Of a stretch of DNA of 64,000 nucleotides, positions 1 through 9,795 are shown in pieces. The notes under the pieces are model-generated. The model had not been told where the DNA came from and did not search any database. It saw nothing but the letters and a program-made list of their open reading frames with translations. Source of the stretch: Methylobacter marinus A45 (GTDB lineage Bacteria; Pseudomonadota; Gammaproteobacteria; Methylococcales; Methylomonadaceae). The stretch spans positions 688,465-752,464 of the forward strand of contig NZ_KB912877.1 of assembly GCF_000383855.1 (NCBI RefSeq), given 5' to 3'. Both the position numbers and the translations under genes were made by a program. Every line of letters starts with the position of its first letter. Within the stretch, counting starts at the first letter, position 1.

Positions 1-1160
1 GCGAGGCGCTGGCCAGCTTTTATCCGCAGGTCAAAACGCGGCTTTCCTACGAGCATTCCGACAACCCTGCCCGCGCGTTCAGCATGGTTATCTCGCAGCG
101 GCGGCTGGACTTAGGCGGTACTGACTTCAACCATCCCGGCGGTGTCGACAATTACCGCCCGGAAGTGATCGCCACTTACTCGCTCTTTAACGGCGGCCAG
201 GACTATCAAAACAAAATAGCCGCCGAACTGGGCGTGGACGCGGCCACACTTGAGGAATCGGCGACGCGCAACCAGCTGATTCAGGCAGTCACCTCGGCAT
301 TTTACAGCGTGCTGGCCGCCAAGGAAGCGCATAAAGTGGCTCAGCGCTCCATTGATGCGGTAAAAAGCGAGCTGGAGCAAAGCCGTACCCGCTATGAAGC
401 CGGAACCGTACTCAAATCCGACGTGTTATCGCTGGAAGTGCAACTGGCCGAGGCCCAGGATGCCGAAATCCAGGCCGCCAATGCCATAGAACTGGCTCAA
501 AGCGGACTCAGGACCCTTATGGGAATCGATGCCAGTGGAGAATTCGGTATCGCCGAAAGTTCGGTCTGGCAACTGCCGCAACTCGATAAATCTTTTGAAA
601 CGCTGCTGACTCAAGCAATCGCACAGCGCCCCGAATCGGAAGCCGCCCAGAAACAGATTGAAATTGCCGAGCGCAAGCTTAGCGCCGCCAAAGGCGCTCA
701 TCTGCCCCGAGCCGATGCTTATCTCAGCTACGGCTCCGACAGCAAGAACCTCGATTACTCGACCAACCGCGACAATGTCACCGCCGGCGTCCAGGTCGAA
801 CTGGACGTCTTCTCAGGTTTTCGCACCAGCGAAAATGTGAAAAAAGCCGAGAGGCAGCTTGCCGAAGCGAAGAAAATCGCCCGGAAAATACAGCTCGACA
901 TCGAAAATGACGTTAAAACCGCCTATCTGAAACTTCAGGAGGCATTGGAGCGGGTCAAAGTGACAACCGTTTCGGTCACGTCCGCGGAGGAAGCTTTCCG
1001 GCTTGTCAGCGAACAGCGCCAGGCCGATGTCGTCACCATCACGCGCTATATCGAAAGCGAGGTCGCGCGCGACAAGGCCAACTCGCGCGTCATCGCCGCC
1101 CGTTACGATGCCCTGCAGGCGGAAGCCGAACTCAATAAAGCGTTAGGTAATTGGAAATAA
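1..1160 (+). CDS. TolC-family outer membrane efflux protein, 5' end missing
   Basis: Outer membrane channel component of a tripartite efflux pump. The reading frame is open from base 3, so the gene starts before the window; the methionine at base 84 is internal. The visible part (about 385 residues) has the long alanine-, glutamate- and glutamine-rich helices of the TolC periplasmic barrel, two OEP-type repeats, and segments typical of the family such as SRTRYEAGT and DVFSGFRTSENVKKAERQL. The stop is 10 bp before the adaptor gene, so it is the first known gene of an operon with the RND adaptor and pump. Substrate cannot be read from the sequence. The family call is secure. Confidence 0.9.
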   Translation, partial: EALASFYPQVKTRLSYEHSDNPARAFSMVISQRRLDLGGTDFNHPGGVDNYRPEVIATYSLFNGGQDYQNKIAAELGVDAATLEESATRNQLIQAVTSAFYSVLAAKEAHKVAQRSIDAVKSELEQSRTRYEAGTVLKSDVLSLEVQLAEAQDAEIQAANAIELAQSGLRTLMGIDASGEFGIAESSVWQLPQLDKSFETLLTQAIAQRPESEAAQKQIEIAERKLSAAKGAHLPRADAYLSYGSDSKNLDYSTNRDNVTAGVQVELDVFSGFRTSENVKKAERQLAEAKKIARKIQLDIENDVKTAYLKLQEALERVKVTTVSVTSAEEAFRLVSEQRQADVVTITRYIESEVARDKANSRVIAARYDALQAEAELNKALGNWK

Positions 1161-1170
1161 AGGAATCTTT

Positions 1171-2265
1171 ATGACAGATCACAACCCGGCCATGAAAAAC
1201 AAATGGCTCATCCCGGCCGCCGCCATCCTTGGGCTTTTCCTGGTCATTCTTTACGCGCTGGGACTTATCGGTGCCGGCGATAAAGTAGAGCCGGGCACTC
1301 AGGAAATTGCGGCAAAGCCTGTGCCGGCCAATGCACAGACGCTCGTGGTCGGCCAAAGCAAAACCGATGATGTCCAATTCTGGCCCGGTACAGTCCGTTC
1401 GCGCATAGTCGCCAATATTTCACCCAAATACACGGCGCGCATCACCAGCATCGAAGTCAATGCCGGCGACAGCGTCAAAAAAGGCCAGGTACTGGCCAGG
1501 CTGGACGAACGCGAAGCGACGGCGAGCCTGAATGAAGCCAAGGCGCGCCTGGCCGCAGCCAGGGCGCAGGCCGCCCAGGCCGTTGCCGATGAGAAACGAA
1601 CCCGATTTCTCTATGAAAAACAGGCCGCCACGCGCGAAACTTACGATGCCGCCATCGCCCGCTCAAAAGCCGCGCAAGCCAATGTCAAACAGGCCGCCAG
1701 CGCCCTTGAGCAACTGCGCGTCTCGTTAGGTGAAAATACTTTGCACGCGCCTTTCAACGGCATCATTTCCAAACGGTTGAAAGATCCCGGCGACATGGGA
1801 CTCATTGGCGAGCCTATCGTTATTTTACAAAAACCCGAGGATTTGCGTCTGGAGGTTGCGATTCCAAACTTCTGCGCCAGCCGCATCCGTACCGGCATGG
1901 AAGTCGATGTGCGCATTGATGCCCTGGATAAACATTTAACAGCCAAAATCGATGAGATCACCCCTCAAATCGATATAGAAACACGCACCCAGCTGGTCAA
2001 GGCCGCCCTGCCGAAAATAGAGGGGCTGCAACCAGGACTCCTGGCCTGGCTGCTGCTGAACTGCACCGAGGAACACCATGCCATTCTGATACCGGTATCC
2101 GCCGTGCGGCACTACGGCCAGCTCGAAGCAGTCGCCATCGTTAAAGACAATCACATCTATACCCGCCATATCCGCACCGGCAAGCAATACGGCGATCAAA
2201 TCGAAGTGCTGTCCGGCCTGCGCGATGGCGAAACCATACTGATCAACAGCGGTTCACCCGAATGA
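1171..2265 (+). CDS. RND efflux periplasmic adaptor (membrane fusion protein)
   Basis: Periplasmic adaptor linking the inner membrane RND pump to the TolC-like channel. The protein is 364 residues, with one N-terminal membrane anchor (about residues 12-34), a lipoyl half-motif (INAGDSVKKGQVLARLD-like stretch near residue 95), an alpha-hairpin of alanine- and glutamine-rich helices, then a second lipoyl half and beta-barrel (NTLHAPFNGIISKRL, about 190-205). An AGGA ribosome binding site lies 6 bp before the ATG. The end overlaps the pump gene by 4 bp, which indicates translational coupling. It belongs to the HlyD/AcrA family. The drug, metal or solvent it handles is not evident. Confidence 0.93.
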   Translation: MTDHNPAMKNKWLIPAAAILGLFLVILYALGLIGAGDKVEPGTQEIAAKPVPANAQTLVVGQSKTDDVQFWPGTVRSRIVANISPKYTARITSIEVNAGDSVKKGQVLARLDEREATASLNEAKARLAAARAQAAQAVADEKRTRFLYEKQAATRETYDAAIARSKAAQANVKQAASALEQLRVSLGENTLHAPFNGIISKRLKDPGDMGLIGEPIVILQKPEDLRLEVAIPNFCASRIRTGMEVDVRIDALDKHLTAKIDEITPQIDIETRTQLVKAALPKIEGLQPGLLAWLLLNCTEEHHAILIPVSAVRHYGQLEAVAIVKDNHIYTRHIRTGKQYGDQIEVLSGLRDGETILINSGSPE

Positions 2266-5200
2266 GCGAGCATCAACCCAATACGACCGAGCCGGTAAAA
2301 AAAGACAGCTTCACGGTCAGCATCGTCAGACTGTTTACGACCTCGCAGCTGTCGTTGCTGTTTCTGATCATTTCCCTGCTGGCCGGCGCGGCGGCACTGA
2401 TGCTGACGCCGCGCGAAGAAGATCCGCAGATCATCGTGCCGGTCATGGACGTGTTCGTGCAGTACCCGGGCGCCAGCAGCGAGGAAGTGGAAAAACTGGT
2501 CACGACGCCGGTGGAAGTCCTGTTGCGGCAAATCGACGGCGTGGAGTACGTGTATTCGATGTCCAGACCTGGCGAGGCCGTGATTACGGTCCGTTATTTT
2601 GTCGGCGAAGACCGCGAAAACAGCCTGATCAAGACGCGCGACAAATTGCTGGCCAACCTGGACATCATACCGGTCGGCGTGACCAACTGGGTGGTCAAGC
2701 CCGTGGAAATCGACGACGTGCCGGTCGTGCTGCTGACCCTGTCGCCGCAAAACGACCTGTATGATTCCATGAGCCTGCGGCGCATTGCCGACGAACTGAT
2801 CGAGCGATTGCGCACGGTGGAGAACGTTGGCAAAAGCTGGGTCGTCGGCGCGGCGCCGCGGCGCATTTCCGTTTATCCGGATCCGGGCAAACTGGCCTCG
2901 CGCAATACCACTTTGCTGGAAATCAGGCAGGCGCTGATTCAGGCTAACATCAACGTGCAGGCCGGCGCATTCGAGCACAACAACCGCGAAATCCTGCTGG
3001 AAGCCGGCCCTTTCTACCGAACGCCGGAAGAAGTGGCCGCGACGGTCATTAAAAGCATCAATGGCCGCATTGTCTATCTTCGAGATGTCGCGCGCGTCGA
3101 GGACGGACCTGCCGATGTGCAGCACTACACCCGTATCGGTTTCGGCCCTGCCGCCGAACACATGCATACGGTCGGCCAGGCCGTAGGCGACCTGCCTCAG
3201 GCCGGTGAAGAACGGCAGATGGTGACGCTCGCCATCGCCAAGCGCAAAGGCAGCAATGCCGTCAGCGTCGCCGAAGACGTCATCAAAGCTACCGAAGAAC
3301 TGCGCGGCACCCTGATTCCGGACGACCTCCTCGTGAGCGTGACGCGCAACTACGGCGAGACGGCCGACCATAAGGTCAACGAACTGGTCAAGCACTTAGG
3401 CATCGCGATCCTGACCATCATCGTGCTGCTGGCATTAAGCCTGGGCCTGAAAGAATCGTTCATCGTTTCCATCGCCGTGCCGATGACCTTCGCCGTCACG
3501 CTGCTGCTGGATCTGATCTTCGGCTATACCATCAACCGCGTCACGCTGTTCGCGCTGATCCTGTCGCTGGGCCTGCTGGTCGACGACCCGATCGTCGACG
3601 TCGAGAACATCCACCGTCACTACAAAATGCGCAAGGAGCCGCCGCTGCGCGCCTTGCTGACCGCCGTCGACGAGGTCCGGCCGCCGACCATCCTGGCGAC
3701 CTTTGCCGTCATCCTGTCCTTCGTGCCGATGTTTTACATCACCGGCATGATGGGCCCCTACATGGCGCCGATGGCGTTTAACGTGCCGATCGCGATGCTG
3801 ATGTCATTGATCATCGCCTTCACCGTGACGCCGTGGGCCAGTTACCGGATGCTGAAAGGCGATTACGGCAAGGATCACGGCGAACCGTTCGAACTGAAGC
3901 AAAGCGCCGGTTACCGCATCTATAACAGGATACTGGCGCCGTTGCTGGTTTCGCCGCGGCGCGCCTGGCTGTTTATCGGCGTGATCATCATCGCCTTCAT
4001 CGCCTCCGCCCTGCTGGCCGTGACCCGGGCCGTGCCGCTCAAGCTTTTGCCGTTCGACAACAAAAACGAGCTGCAGCTGGTCATCGACATGCCCCGAGGC
4101 TCGACGCTGGAGCAGACTGACGAAGTCGCCCGGGCTTTAGGCCGCTACCTGTCCACCGTCAATGAAGTGACCGATTATGAATCCTATATCGGCCTGGCCT
4201 CGCCGATGGATTTCAACGGCATGGTGCGGCATTATTATCTGCGCCAGGGCAGTTATGTCGGTGAAGTGCGCATCAACCTGATCGACAAGGAGCACCGCGA
4301 GCATCAATCGCATGACATCGCCCTGCGCATACGGCCCGAAGTCGAACGCATCGGCAGAGAGTACGGAGCCAAGCTCAAAATAGTCGAGCTGCCGCCCGGC
4401 CCGCCCGTGCTGTCGACCGTGGTCGCCGAAGTCTACGGTCCGCCCGAAGCGAGCTACCAGAACATCATCAACGTCTCCAACCGCGTCAAGGCCGCTTTGG
4501 CCGAAACCGAGGGCGTGGTCGACGTCGACGACATGGTCGATGCCGAGCATGAAAAAATACACTTCCGCCTGAACCGCGAAAAGGCGGCCCTGAACGGCAT
4601 TACCGCCGCTCAGGTTGCGCAAACCCTGCAGCTGGCCGTGCAAGGCTCGGCGGCAGGTTCCATGCATATCATGACCGAACGCAAGCCGCTGGAAATCTAT
4701 CTGCAGCTGCCCCGGGCCATCCGTTCCACCCTGCCCGATCTGTTGTCGCTGCGCGTTAAATCGGACCAGGGTCATCTGGTGCCGCTAGGTGAAATCGGCA
4801 CGATGTCCGTCGAATCGGGCGACACGACCATTCACCATAAAAATCTGCAAAGACTGTCTTATGTAACAGCTGAAATGGCCGGCCGCAGTCCGGTAGAAGC
4901 GATACTGGACATGTTCGACTACTTCGACGAGAACCCTTTGCCCGACGGTTACACGGCTGACATGGCCGGCGAAGGCGAATGGAAAATCACCGTCGACGTG
5001 TTCCGCGACCTAGGGCTGGCCTTTGGCGCGGCCATGGTCATGATCTACGTGCTGCTGGTCGGCCAGACCGGATCGCTGGGCATTCCGCTGGTGATGATGA
5101 TCGCGATCCCGCTGACCATCATCGGCATCATGCCCGGCTTCTGGCTGCTGAACCTGTTCACGGAGCCGGTGGCGGGTTATCCGACGCCGATCTATTTCAC

Positions 5201-5549
5201 GGCCACTGCCATGATCGGCATGATTGCGCTGGCCGGCATCGTGGTCAGGAACTCGATCATCCTGATCGACTTCATCGAACGCACTTACAACCGTGACCTC
5301 GAAACGACGCTGGCCGAAGCGCTGATAGAAGCAGGCGCCATCCGTCTGACGCCGATCTTCCTGACCGCCGCGGCCGCCGTATTCGGCTCCGCAATCATCG
5401 TGCTGGACCCGATATTCTCCGGGCTGGCCTGGAGCTTCATATTCGGCATCGTGGCGTCTACGCTGTTTTCGCTGGTCGTGATTCCGGTGGTTTATTTCCT
5501 GATCAAACGGAACGAGCCCAAAGAGCTGAATATAGAGACGGAATTGTAA
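2262..5549 (+). CDS. RND-family efflux pump, inner membrane permease subunit
   Basis: Proton-driven inner membrane transporter of the AcrB/HAE superfamily, 1095 residues, close to the usual 1030-1070. It has an N-terminal membrane helix (about 24-45), a large periplasmic loop beginning after TPREEDPQI, a central block of membrane helices, a second periplasmic loop and a C-terminal block. The proton-relay aspartate pair is visible in TM4 as GLLVDDPIVDVENIHRHY. The start overlaps the adaptor gene (ATGA). With the preceding two genes it forms a complete tripartite system. The D-D pair excludes a dead pump at that site; the substrate class is not determined. Confidence 0.93.
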   Translation: MSEHQPNTTEPVKKDSFTVSIVRLFTTSQLSLLFLIISLLAGAAALMLTPREEDPQIIVPVMDVFVQYPGASSEEVEKLVTTPVEVLLRQIDGVEYVYSMSRPGEAVITVRYFVGEDRENSLIKTRDKLLANLDIIPVGVTNWVVKPVEIDDVPVVLLTLSPQNDLYDSMSLRRIADELIERLRTVENVGKSWVVGAAPRRISVYPDPGKLASRNTTLLEIRQALIQANINVQAGAFEHNNREILLEAGPFYRTPEEVAATVIKSINGRIVYLRDVARVEDGPADVQHYTRIGFGPAAEHMHTVGQAVGDLPQAGEERQMVTLAIAKRKGSNAVSVAEDVIKATEELRGTLIPDDLLVSVTRNYGETADHKVNELVKHLGIAILTIIVLLALSLGLKESFIVSIAVPMTFAVTLLLDLIFGYTINRVTLFALILSLGLLVDDPIVDVENIHRHYKMRKEPPLRALLTAVDEVRPPTILATFAVILSFVPMFYITGMMGPYMAPMAFNVPIAMLMSLIIAFTVTPWASYRMLKGDYGKDHGEPFELKQSAGYRIYNRILAPLLVSPRRAWLFIGVIIIAFIASALLAVTRAVPLKLLPFDNKNELQLVIDMPRGSTLEQTDEVARALGRYLSTVNEVTDYESYIGLASPMDFNGMVRHYYLRQGSYVGEVRINLIDKEHREHQSHDIALRIRPEVERIGREYGAKLKIVELPPGPPVLSTVVAEVYGPPEASYQNIINVSNRVKAALAETEGVVDVDDMVDAEHEKIHFRLNREKAALNGITAAQVAQTLQLAVQGSAAGSMHIMTERKPLEIYLQLPRAIRSTLPDLLSLRVKSDQGHLVPLGEIGTMSVESGDTTIHHKNLQRLSYVTAEMAGRSPVEAILDMFDYFDENPLPDGYTADMAGEGEWKITVDVFRDLGLAFGAAMVMIYVLLVGQTGSLGIPLVMMIAIPLTIIGIMPGFWLLNLFTEPVAGYPTPIYFTATAMIGMIALAGIVVRNSIILIDFIERTYNRDLETTLAEALIEAGAIRLTPIFLTAAAAVFGSAIIVLDPIFSGLAWSFIFGIVASTLFSLVVIPVVYFLIKRNEPKELNIETEL

Positions 5550-5584
5550 AATCAAATTCCTAACCTCTGCAGTAGCTAATTTCT

Positions 5585-5641
5585 TACCGCGGAAGACACG
5601 AAGATTAAGTAAAAACTTCGTGTATTCTGTGGTATTTTTTG
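5585..5641. terminator. Hairpin repeat acting as probable terminator of the RND operon
   Basis: Inverted repeat with 19-base arms (left arm TACCGCGGAAGACACGAAG, right arm ending TTCTGTGGTA) separated by 12 bases. Three positions differ, two of them as G-U pairs, and a run of six T follows. It lies 35 bp after the pump gene. The arms and the loop (GTAAAAACTTCGTGT) match the hairpin at 13561-13626, so it is also a copy of a dispersed intergenic repeat. Confidence 0.65.
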
Positions 5642-5684
5642 GCCTCACTATCAGCTAAATTTTCAAGCTAAAAGGCCAATTATT

Positions 5685-6068
5685 ATGAAATATCAAGGCA
5701 GCTGTCATTGCGGCGGCATTCAGTTTGAAGTGGAGGCACCGGAGGATTTACAAGTGGAAGAATGCAATTGTTCCATTTGCGCGAAATCGGGCTTCCTGCA
5801 TTTGATCGTGCCGAAATCGAAATTCCGGTTATTGAGCCCGGAAGAGAATATCAGCACCTATACTTTTAACACCGGAGTAGCCAAACATATGTTCTGCAGG
5901 ACATGCGGCATCAAGCCGTTTTATATTCCGCGCTCGAACCCGGACGGTTACGATATCAATGTCCGCTGCCTGGATACAAAGCCCCGTTCGATAACCATAG
6001 AACAATTCGACGGTCAAAACTGGGAGAATCATGCGCACAAGCTGGCTCACAAAAGCCGGGAAGTCTGA
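5685..6068 (+). CDS. GFA/CENP-V domain zinc protein
   Basis: Small cytosolic zinc-fold protein of the GFA (glutathione-dependent formaldehyde-activating) family, 127 residues. The expected zinc ligands are present: CHCG near residue 7, CNCSIC near 28-33 and FCRTCG near 69-74. The founding member was described as a glutathione-formaldehyde condensing enzyme, but most homologues have no proven reaction, so the formaldehyde link is only a family name here. It stands alone between the RND operon and a peptidase gene, 135 bp after the pump. The fold assignment is firm; the substrate is unknown. Confidence 0.85.
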   Translation: MKYQGSCHCGGIQFEVEAPEDLQVEECNCSICAKSGFLHLIVPKSKFRLLSPEENISTYTFNTGVAKHMFCRTCGIKPFYIPRSNPDGYDINVRCLDTKPRSITIEQFDGQNWENHAHKLAHKSREV

Positions 6069-6128
6069 CAAATGCGAATGACATGAAAAAATAGTTAACC
6101 CAACTCAACCGTTGCTGTCCATAAAAAC

Positions 6129-6995
6129 ATGGCCGAGATATCCGTAGAACGACTGAAAACGCATGTGTACAAACTTGCCGGCGAGATTGGGCAGCGGAAT
6201 ATATTTCATCCGCAGGCGCTGGATGCCGCCGCACACTACATCACTGAGGAATGGCACAAGCAAGGCTATGAAGTCCGGTCGCATGTTTACGATGACCGAG
6301 GCGTCGAGCGCGCCAATCTTGAAATCACCTGTGAAGGCAAAAACCGCAATCGCGAATACATTCTGGTGGGCGCTCACTACGATTCGGTCATCGGCAGTCC
6401 CGGCGCCAATGACAATGGCAGCGGTATCGCGGCATTACTGGAACTGTCCCGCCTGTTCAGCGGCTTAAAGCCCAATGTCAGCCTTCGCTTCGTGGCTTTT
6501 GTCAATGAAGAGCCGCCTTTTTTCTACAGCGAAGAAATGGGCAGCATGATCTACGCCAAAGCCGCGAAACAGCGCCGCGAACCGATACGCTTCATGATTG
6601 CGCTGGAAACCATCGCCTGCTATAGGAATGACCCGGGCAGCCAGGCCTATCCGCCCATGCTTAAATACTTCTATCCCGACACCGGCAATTTTATCGCCTT
6701 TGTTTCCAACCTGAGATCCCGAGCCGTCATGCTGGAAAGCGCTCGAGCGTTTTCCGCGTCAACCGATTTTCCGCTGGAAACGATTGCGGCGCCGGACATA
6801 GTGCCGGGCGTTTCCTGGAGCGATCACTCATCGTTCTGGCGGCATGGTTATAAGGCGTTTATGGTGACCGATACGGCACTCTATCGGTACCCCTATTATC
6901 ATGCGCCTGAAGATACGCCTGATCAGCTCGATTACGAGCCGTTTGCCAGAATGACTCAGGGGTTGTTTTTGATGTTGGCTTCGCTGACGGGTTAA
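6129..6995 (+). CDS. M28-family zinc aminopeptidase
   Basis: Metallopeptidase of the M28 (aminopeptidase Y/S) family, 288 residues. Zinc-binding motifs are in order: AHYDSV (His, near residue 82), GANDNGSG (bridging Asp, near 94), NEEPP (catalytic Glu/ligand, near 123) and YYHAPEDTPD (last His, near 259). No signal peptide or membrane segment is visible, so it is probably cytosolic, unlike many secreted M28 enzymes. It lies 60 bp after the GFA gene on the same strand and could share its transcript. Substrate is unknown. Confidence 0.85.
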   Translation: MAEISVERLKTHVYKLAGEIGQRNIFHPQALDAAAHYITEEWHKQGYEVRSHVYDDRGVERANLEITCEGKNRNREYILVGAHYDSVIGSPGANDNGSGIAALLELSRLFSGLKPNVSLRFVAFVNEEPPFFYSEEMGSMIYAKAAKQRREPIRFMIALETIACYRNDPGSQAYPPMLKYFYPDTGNFIAFVSNLRSRAVMLESARAFSASTDFPLETIAAPDIVPGVSWSDHSSFWRHGYKAFMVTDTALYRYPYYHAPEDTPDQLDYEPFARMTQGLFLMLASLTG

Positions 6996-7007
6996 GAACA
7001 AACTGTA

Positions 7008-7045
7008 GGGTCGAATTCACTTGTGCCCTATAGGGTATTCGACCC
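7008..7045. repeat. Short inverted repeat with 9-base arms
   Basis: Arms GGGTCGAAT (7008-7016) and ATTCGACCC (7037-7045) are perfect and enclose a 20-base loop containing CCCTATAGGG. It lies just downstream of the M28 gene and beside the larger hairpin at 7072-7140. It may serve as a transcription end between convergent genes or be a mobile palindrome remnant. Confidence 0.5.
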
Positions 7046-7071
7046 GGGACGCCTCGCTGCTGTTAAACCCT

Positions 7072-7140
7072 GTAGGGTATGCACCGCGTACCTTTTTCAA
7101 AAGTTGATAACTTTGAAAAGGTACGCGGTGCATACCCTAC
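7072..7140. repeat. Long near-perfect inverted repeat between convergent genes
   Basis: A hairpin spanning 69 bases: GTAGGGTATGCACCGCGTAC at the left is mirrored exactly by the bases ending at 7140, and the arms continue inward with two small length differences to a loop of about 4 bases. It ends 10 bp before the aconitase stop codon, so it can form in transcripts from either side. The sequence is of the type of dispersed intergenic palindromes rather than a plain terminator, since no T run follows. Confidence 0.7.
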
Positions 7141-7150
7141 GCAAGGTCTG

Positions 7151-9721
7151 CTATTTATCTGTCTCTACGGCTTCGGCCTTCTCCCGATAAGCCTTGATCC
7201 GGTCAAAGTTCAGATAGCGGTAGGTGTCTGCCGCCGTTTCGTCGATCTGATGCGCGAACTGCATGTATTCCTCAACCGTCGGGATTCTGCCCAGTATCGA
7301 GCAGACGGCCGCCAGTTCCGCCGAGGCCAAATAGACGTTCGCATTATTGCCCAAACGGTTCGGGAAGTTGCGCGTGGAGGTCGAGACCACGGTCGCGCCA
7401 TCCGCGACCCGGGCTTGGTTGCCCATGCACAGCGAGCAGCCCGGCATTTCCATGCGCGCGCCGGACTTGCCGAAAATGCTGTAATAGCCTTCCTCTGTCA
7501 ATTGCGACTGGTCCATCTTGGTCGGCGGCGATACCCACAACTGGGTCGGCAGGCGGCCTGCATGCTTGTCGAGCAGTTTGCCGGCGGCGCGGAAATGGCC
7601 GATGTTGGTCATGCACGAACCTAAAAAGACTTCGTCGATCTTGGTGCCGGCGACTTCCGACAGCGGTCTGACGTCGTCAGGATCGTTCGGGCAGGCCAGC
7701 AGCGGTTCCTTGATTTCATTCAGGTCGATTTCGATGACTTCATAGTATTCGGCATCGGCATCGGGCTCCAGCAATACCGGATTAGCCAGCCATTCCTGCA
7801 TGGCCTTGATGCGGCGTTCGATCGTGCGCGCATCGCCGTAGCCTTCGGACAACATCCATTTCAACAGTGTAATGTTGGAATTGATGTATTCGCGGATCGG
7901 CGCTTCATTCAGGCGAATCGTACAGCCGCCGGCCGAACGCTCGGCCGAGGCATCGGACAATTCAAACGCCTGTTCGACTTTCAGATCCGGCAATCCTTCG
8001 ATTTCCAGGATACGGCCCGAGAACACGTTCTTCTTGCCTTTCTTCTCGACCGTCAGCAGGCCTCGCTGAATCGCCGCATATGGAATGGCGTTGACCAGAT
8101 CGCGCAGGGTGATGCCGGGCTGCATTTCGCCTTTGAAGCGCACCAGCACGGATTCGGGCATATCCAGCGGCATGACGCCGGTAGCCGCCGCGAAAGCGAC
8201 CAGGCCGGAGCCGGCCGGGAACGAGATGCCTATCGGAAAACGCGTATGCGAATCACCGCCGGTGCCGACCGTATCGGGCAGCAGCATGCGGTTCAGCCAG
8301 GAATGGATGATACCGTCGCCGGGGCGCAAGGATACGCCGCCGCGGTTCATGATGAAATCGGGCAAGGTATGCTGCATTTCCACGTCGACCGGTTTCGGAT
8401 AGGCGGCGGTATGGCAGAACGACTGCAGCACCAGATCGGCCGAGAAGCCGAGGCATGCCAGGTCTTTCAGCTCATCGCGCGTCATCGGGCCGGTCGTGTC
8501 CTGGGAACCGACCATGGTCATGTGCGGCTCGCAATAGGTGTTGGGCCGCACGCCGGCCACGCCGCAGGCTTTGCCGACGATTTTCTGCGCCAGGGTAAAG
8601 CCTTTGCCGGTGTCGGCAGGACTGCCCGGGCGGCGGAAGACGGTCGATGCCGGCAAGCCTAAGGCTTTACGCGCCTTGTCGGTCAGGCCGCGGCCGATAA
8701 TCAGCGGAATGCGGCCGCCGGCGCGCACTTCATCGAGCAGCACGTCGGTCTTGAGCGAGAATTCGGCGATGATTTCATCGCTGTCATGGCGCTTGACGGC
8801 ACCCTGGTAAGGATAGATGTCGATCACATCGCCCATGTGCATGTTCGATACGTCGCACTCAAACGGCAGCGCGCCTGAATCTTCCATCGTGTTGAAGAAG
8901 ATCGGCGCGATCTTGCCGCCTATGCAGACGCCGCCGGCGCGCTTGTTCGGCACATAGGGAATGTCATTGCCGGTAAACCATAATACGGAGTTGGTGGCCG
9001 ATTTTCGTGATGAACCGGTACCCACCACGTCGCCGACGTAAGCGACCGGAAAGCCTTTCTGCTTGAGCTCTTCAATCTGCTGCTCGGCGTTGGTGATGCC
9101 CTCCCGGGGCATTTTCAGCATGGCCTTGGCGTGCAGCGGAATATCGGGCCGCGACCAGGCATCGGGCGCCGGCGACAAGTCGTCGGTATTCGTTTCGCCG
9201 GTGACTTTGAATACGGTTACGGTCAGTTTTTCAGGCACTTCGGGCTTGCTGGTGAACCATTCGGCCTCGGCCCATGACCTGAGCACCTGTTGTGCGAATT
9301 CATTGCCGGCCTCGGCTTTTTCCTGCACGTCGTGGAAGGCGTCGAATATCAGCAAGGTGTGCGAAAGCGCCTTGGCGGCAATCGGCGCCAGTTCCTGGTT
9401 GTCGAGCAGTTCGATCAGCGGCGCGATATTGTAGCCGCCCAGCATCGTGCCCAGCAGTTCGGTGCCTTTGGCGGCATCGAGTATGGGCGAAGTCGCTTCG
9501 CCTTTGGCGATGGCAGCCAGAAAGCCGGCCTTGACGTAAGCGGCTTCATCAACACCCGGCGGCACGCGGTTGGCCAGCAAATCGAGCAGAAACGCCTCTT
9601 CGCCTGCCGGCGGCTGTTTGATCAGCTCGACCAGACCGGCAACCTGCTCTGCATTCAACGGTTTCGGAACTATTTCTTCAGCTGCGCGTTCTTCAACATG
9701 TTTGCGGTATTGATCTAGCAT
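7151..9721 (-). CDS. acnB: Bifunctional aconitate hydratase 2 / 2-methylisocitrate dehydratase (aconitase B)
   Basis: TCA-cycle enzyme converting citrate to isocitrate through cis-aconitate; AcnB enzymes may also dehydrate 2-methylisocitrate. Length is 856 residues against 865 in E. coli. The N-terminal HEAT-like domain (about 1-160) and swivel domain (about 165-380) precede the catalytic domains, the AcnB order. The three [4Fe-4S] cysteines are visible near the C-terminus in [12 protein letters not shown] and [17 protein letters not shown] sits 5 bp before the ATG, a strong ribosome binding site. It is divergent from the deacetylase gene and monocistronic. Confidence 0.97.
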   Translation of the reverse strand: MLDQYRKHVEERAAEEIVPKPLNAEQVAGLVELIKQPPAGEEAFLLDLLANRVPPGVDEAAYVKAGFLAAIAKGEATSPILDAAKGTELLGTMLGGYNIAPLIELLDNQELAPIAAKALSHTLLIFDAFHDVQEKAEAGNEFAQQVLRSWAEAEWFTSKPEVPEKLTVTVFKVTGETNTDDLSPAPDAWSRPDIPLHAKAMLKMPREGITNAEQQIEELKQKGFPVAYVGDVVGTGSSRKSATNSVLWFTGNDIPYVPNKRAGGVCIGGKIAPIFFNTMEDSGALPFECDVSNMHMGDVIDIYPYQGAVKRHDSDEIIAEFSLKTDVLLDEVRAGGRIPLIIGRGLTDKARKALGLPASTVFRRPGSPADTGKGFTLAQKIVGKACGVAGVRPNTYCEPHMTMVGSQDTTGPMTRDELKDLACLGFSADLVLQSFCHTAAYPKPVDVEMQHTLPDFIMNRGGVSLRPGDGIIHSWLNRMLLPDTVGTGGDSHTRFPIGISFPAGSGLVAFAAATGVMPLDMPESVLVRFKGEMQPGITLRDLVNAIPYAAIQRGLLTVEKKGKKNVFSGRILEIEGLPDLKVEQAFELSDASAERSAGGCTIRLNEAPIREYINSNITLLKWMLSEGYGDARTIERRIKAMQEWLANPVLLEPDADAEYYEVIEIDLNEIKEPLLACPNDPDDVRPLSEVAGTKIDEVFLGSCMTNIGHFRAAGKLLDKHAGRLPTQLWVSPPTKMDQSQLTEEGYYSIFGKSGARMEMPGCSLCMGNQARVADGATVVSTSTRNFPNRLGNNANVYLASAELAAVCSILGRIPTVEEYMQFAHQIDETAADTYRYLNFDRIKAYREKAEAVETDK

Positions 9722-9795
9722 GATGCTCCTTGTAAATAAATCAAATAATCGGTAGAAAGGAGGCTATTTTAACAGATTCTTGAAAGCGAGGCGTC

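Noticed and set aside
2196-3395. 399-codon open frame on the minus strand inside the RND pump gene
   Set aside because: It is a shadow of a high-GC gene: His-, Arg- and Gln-rich translation, no domain, and fully inside a clear RND pump frame.
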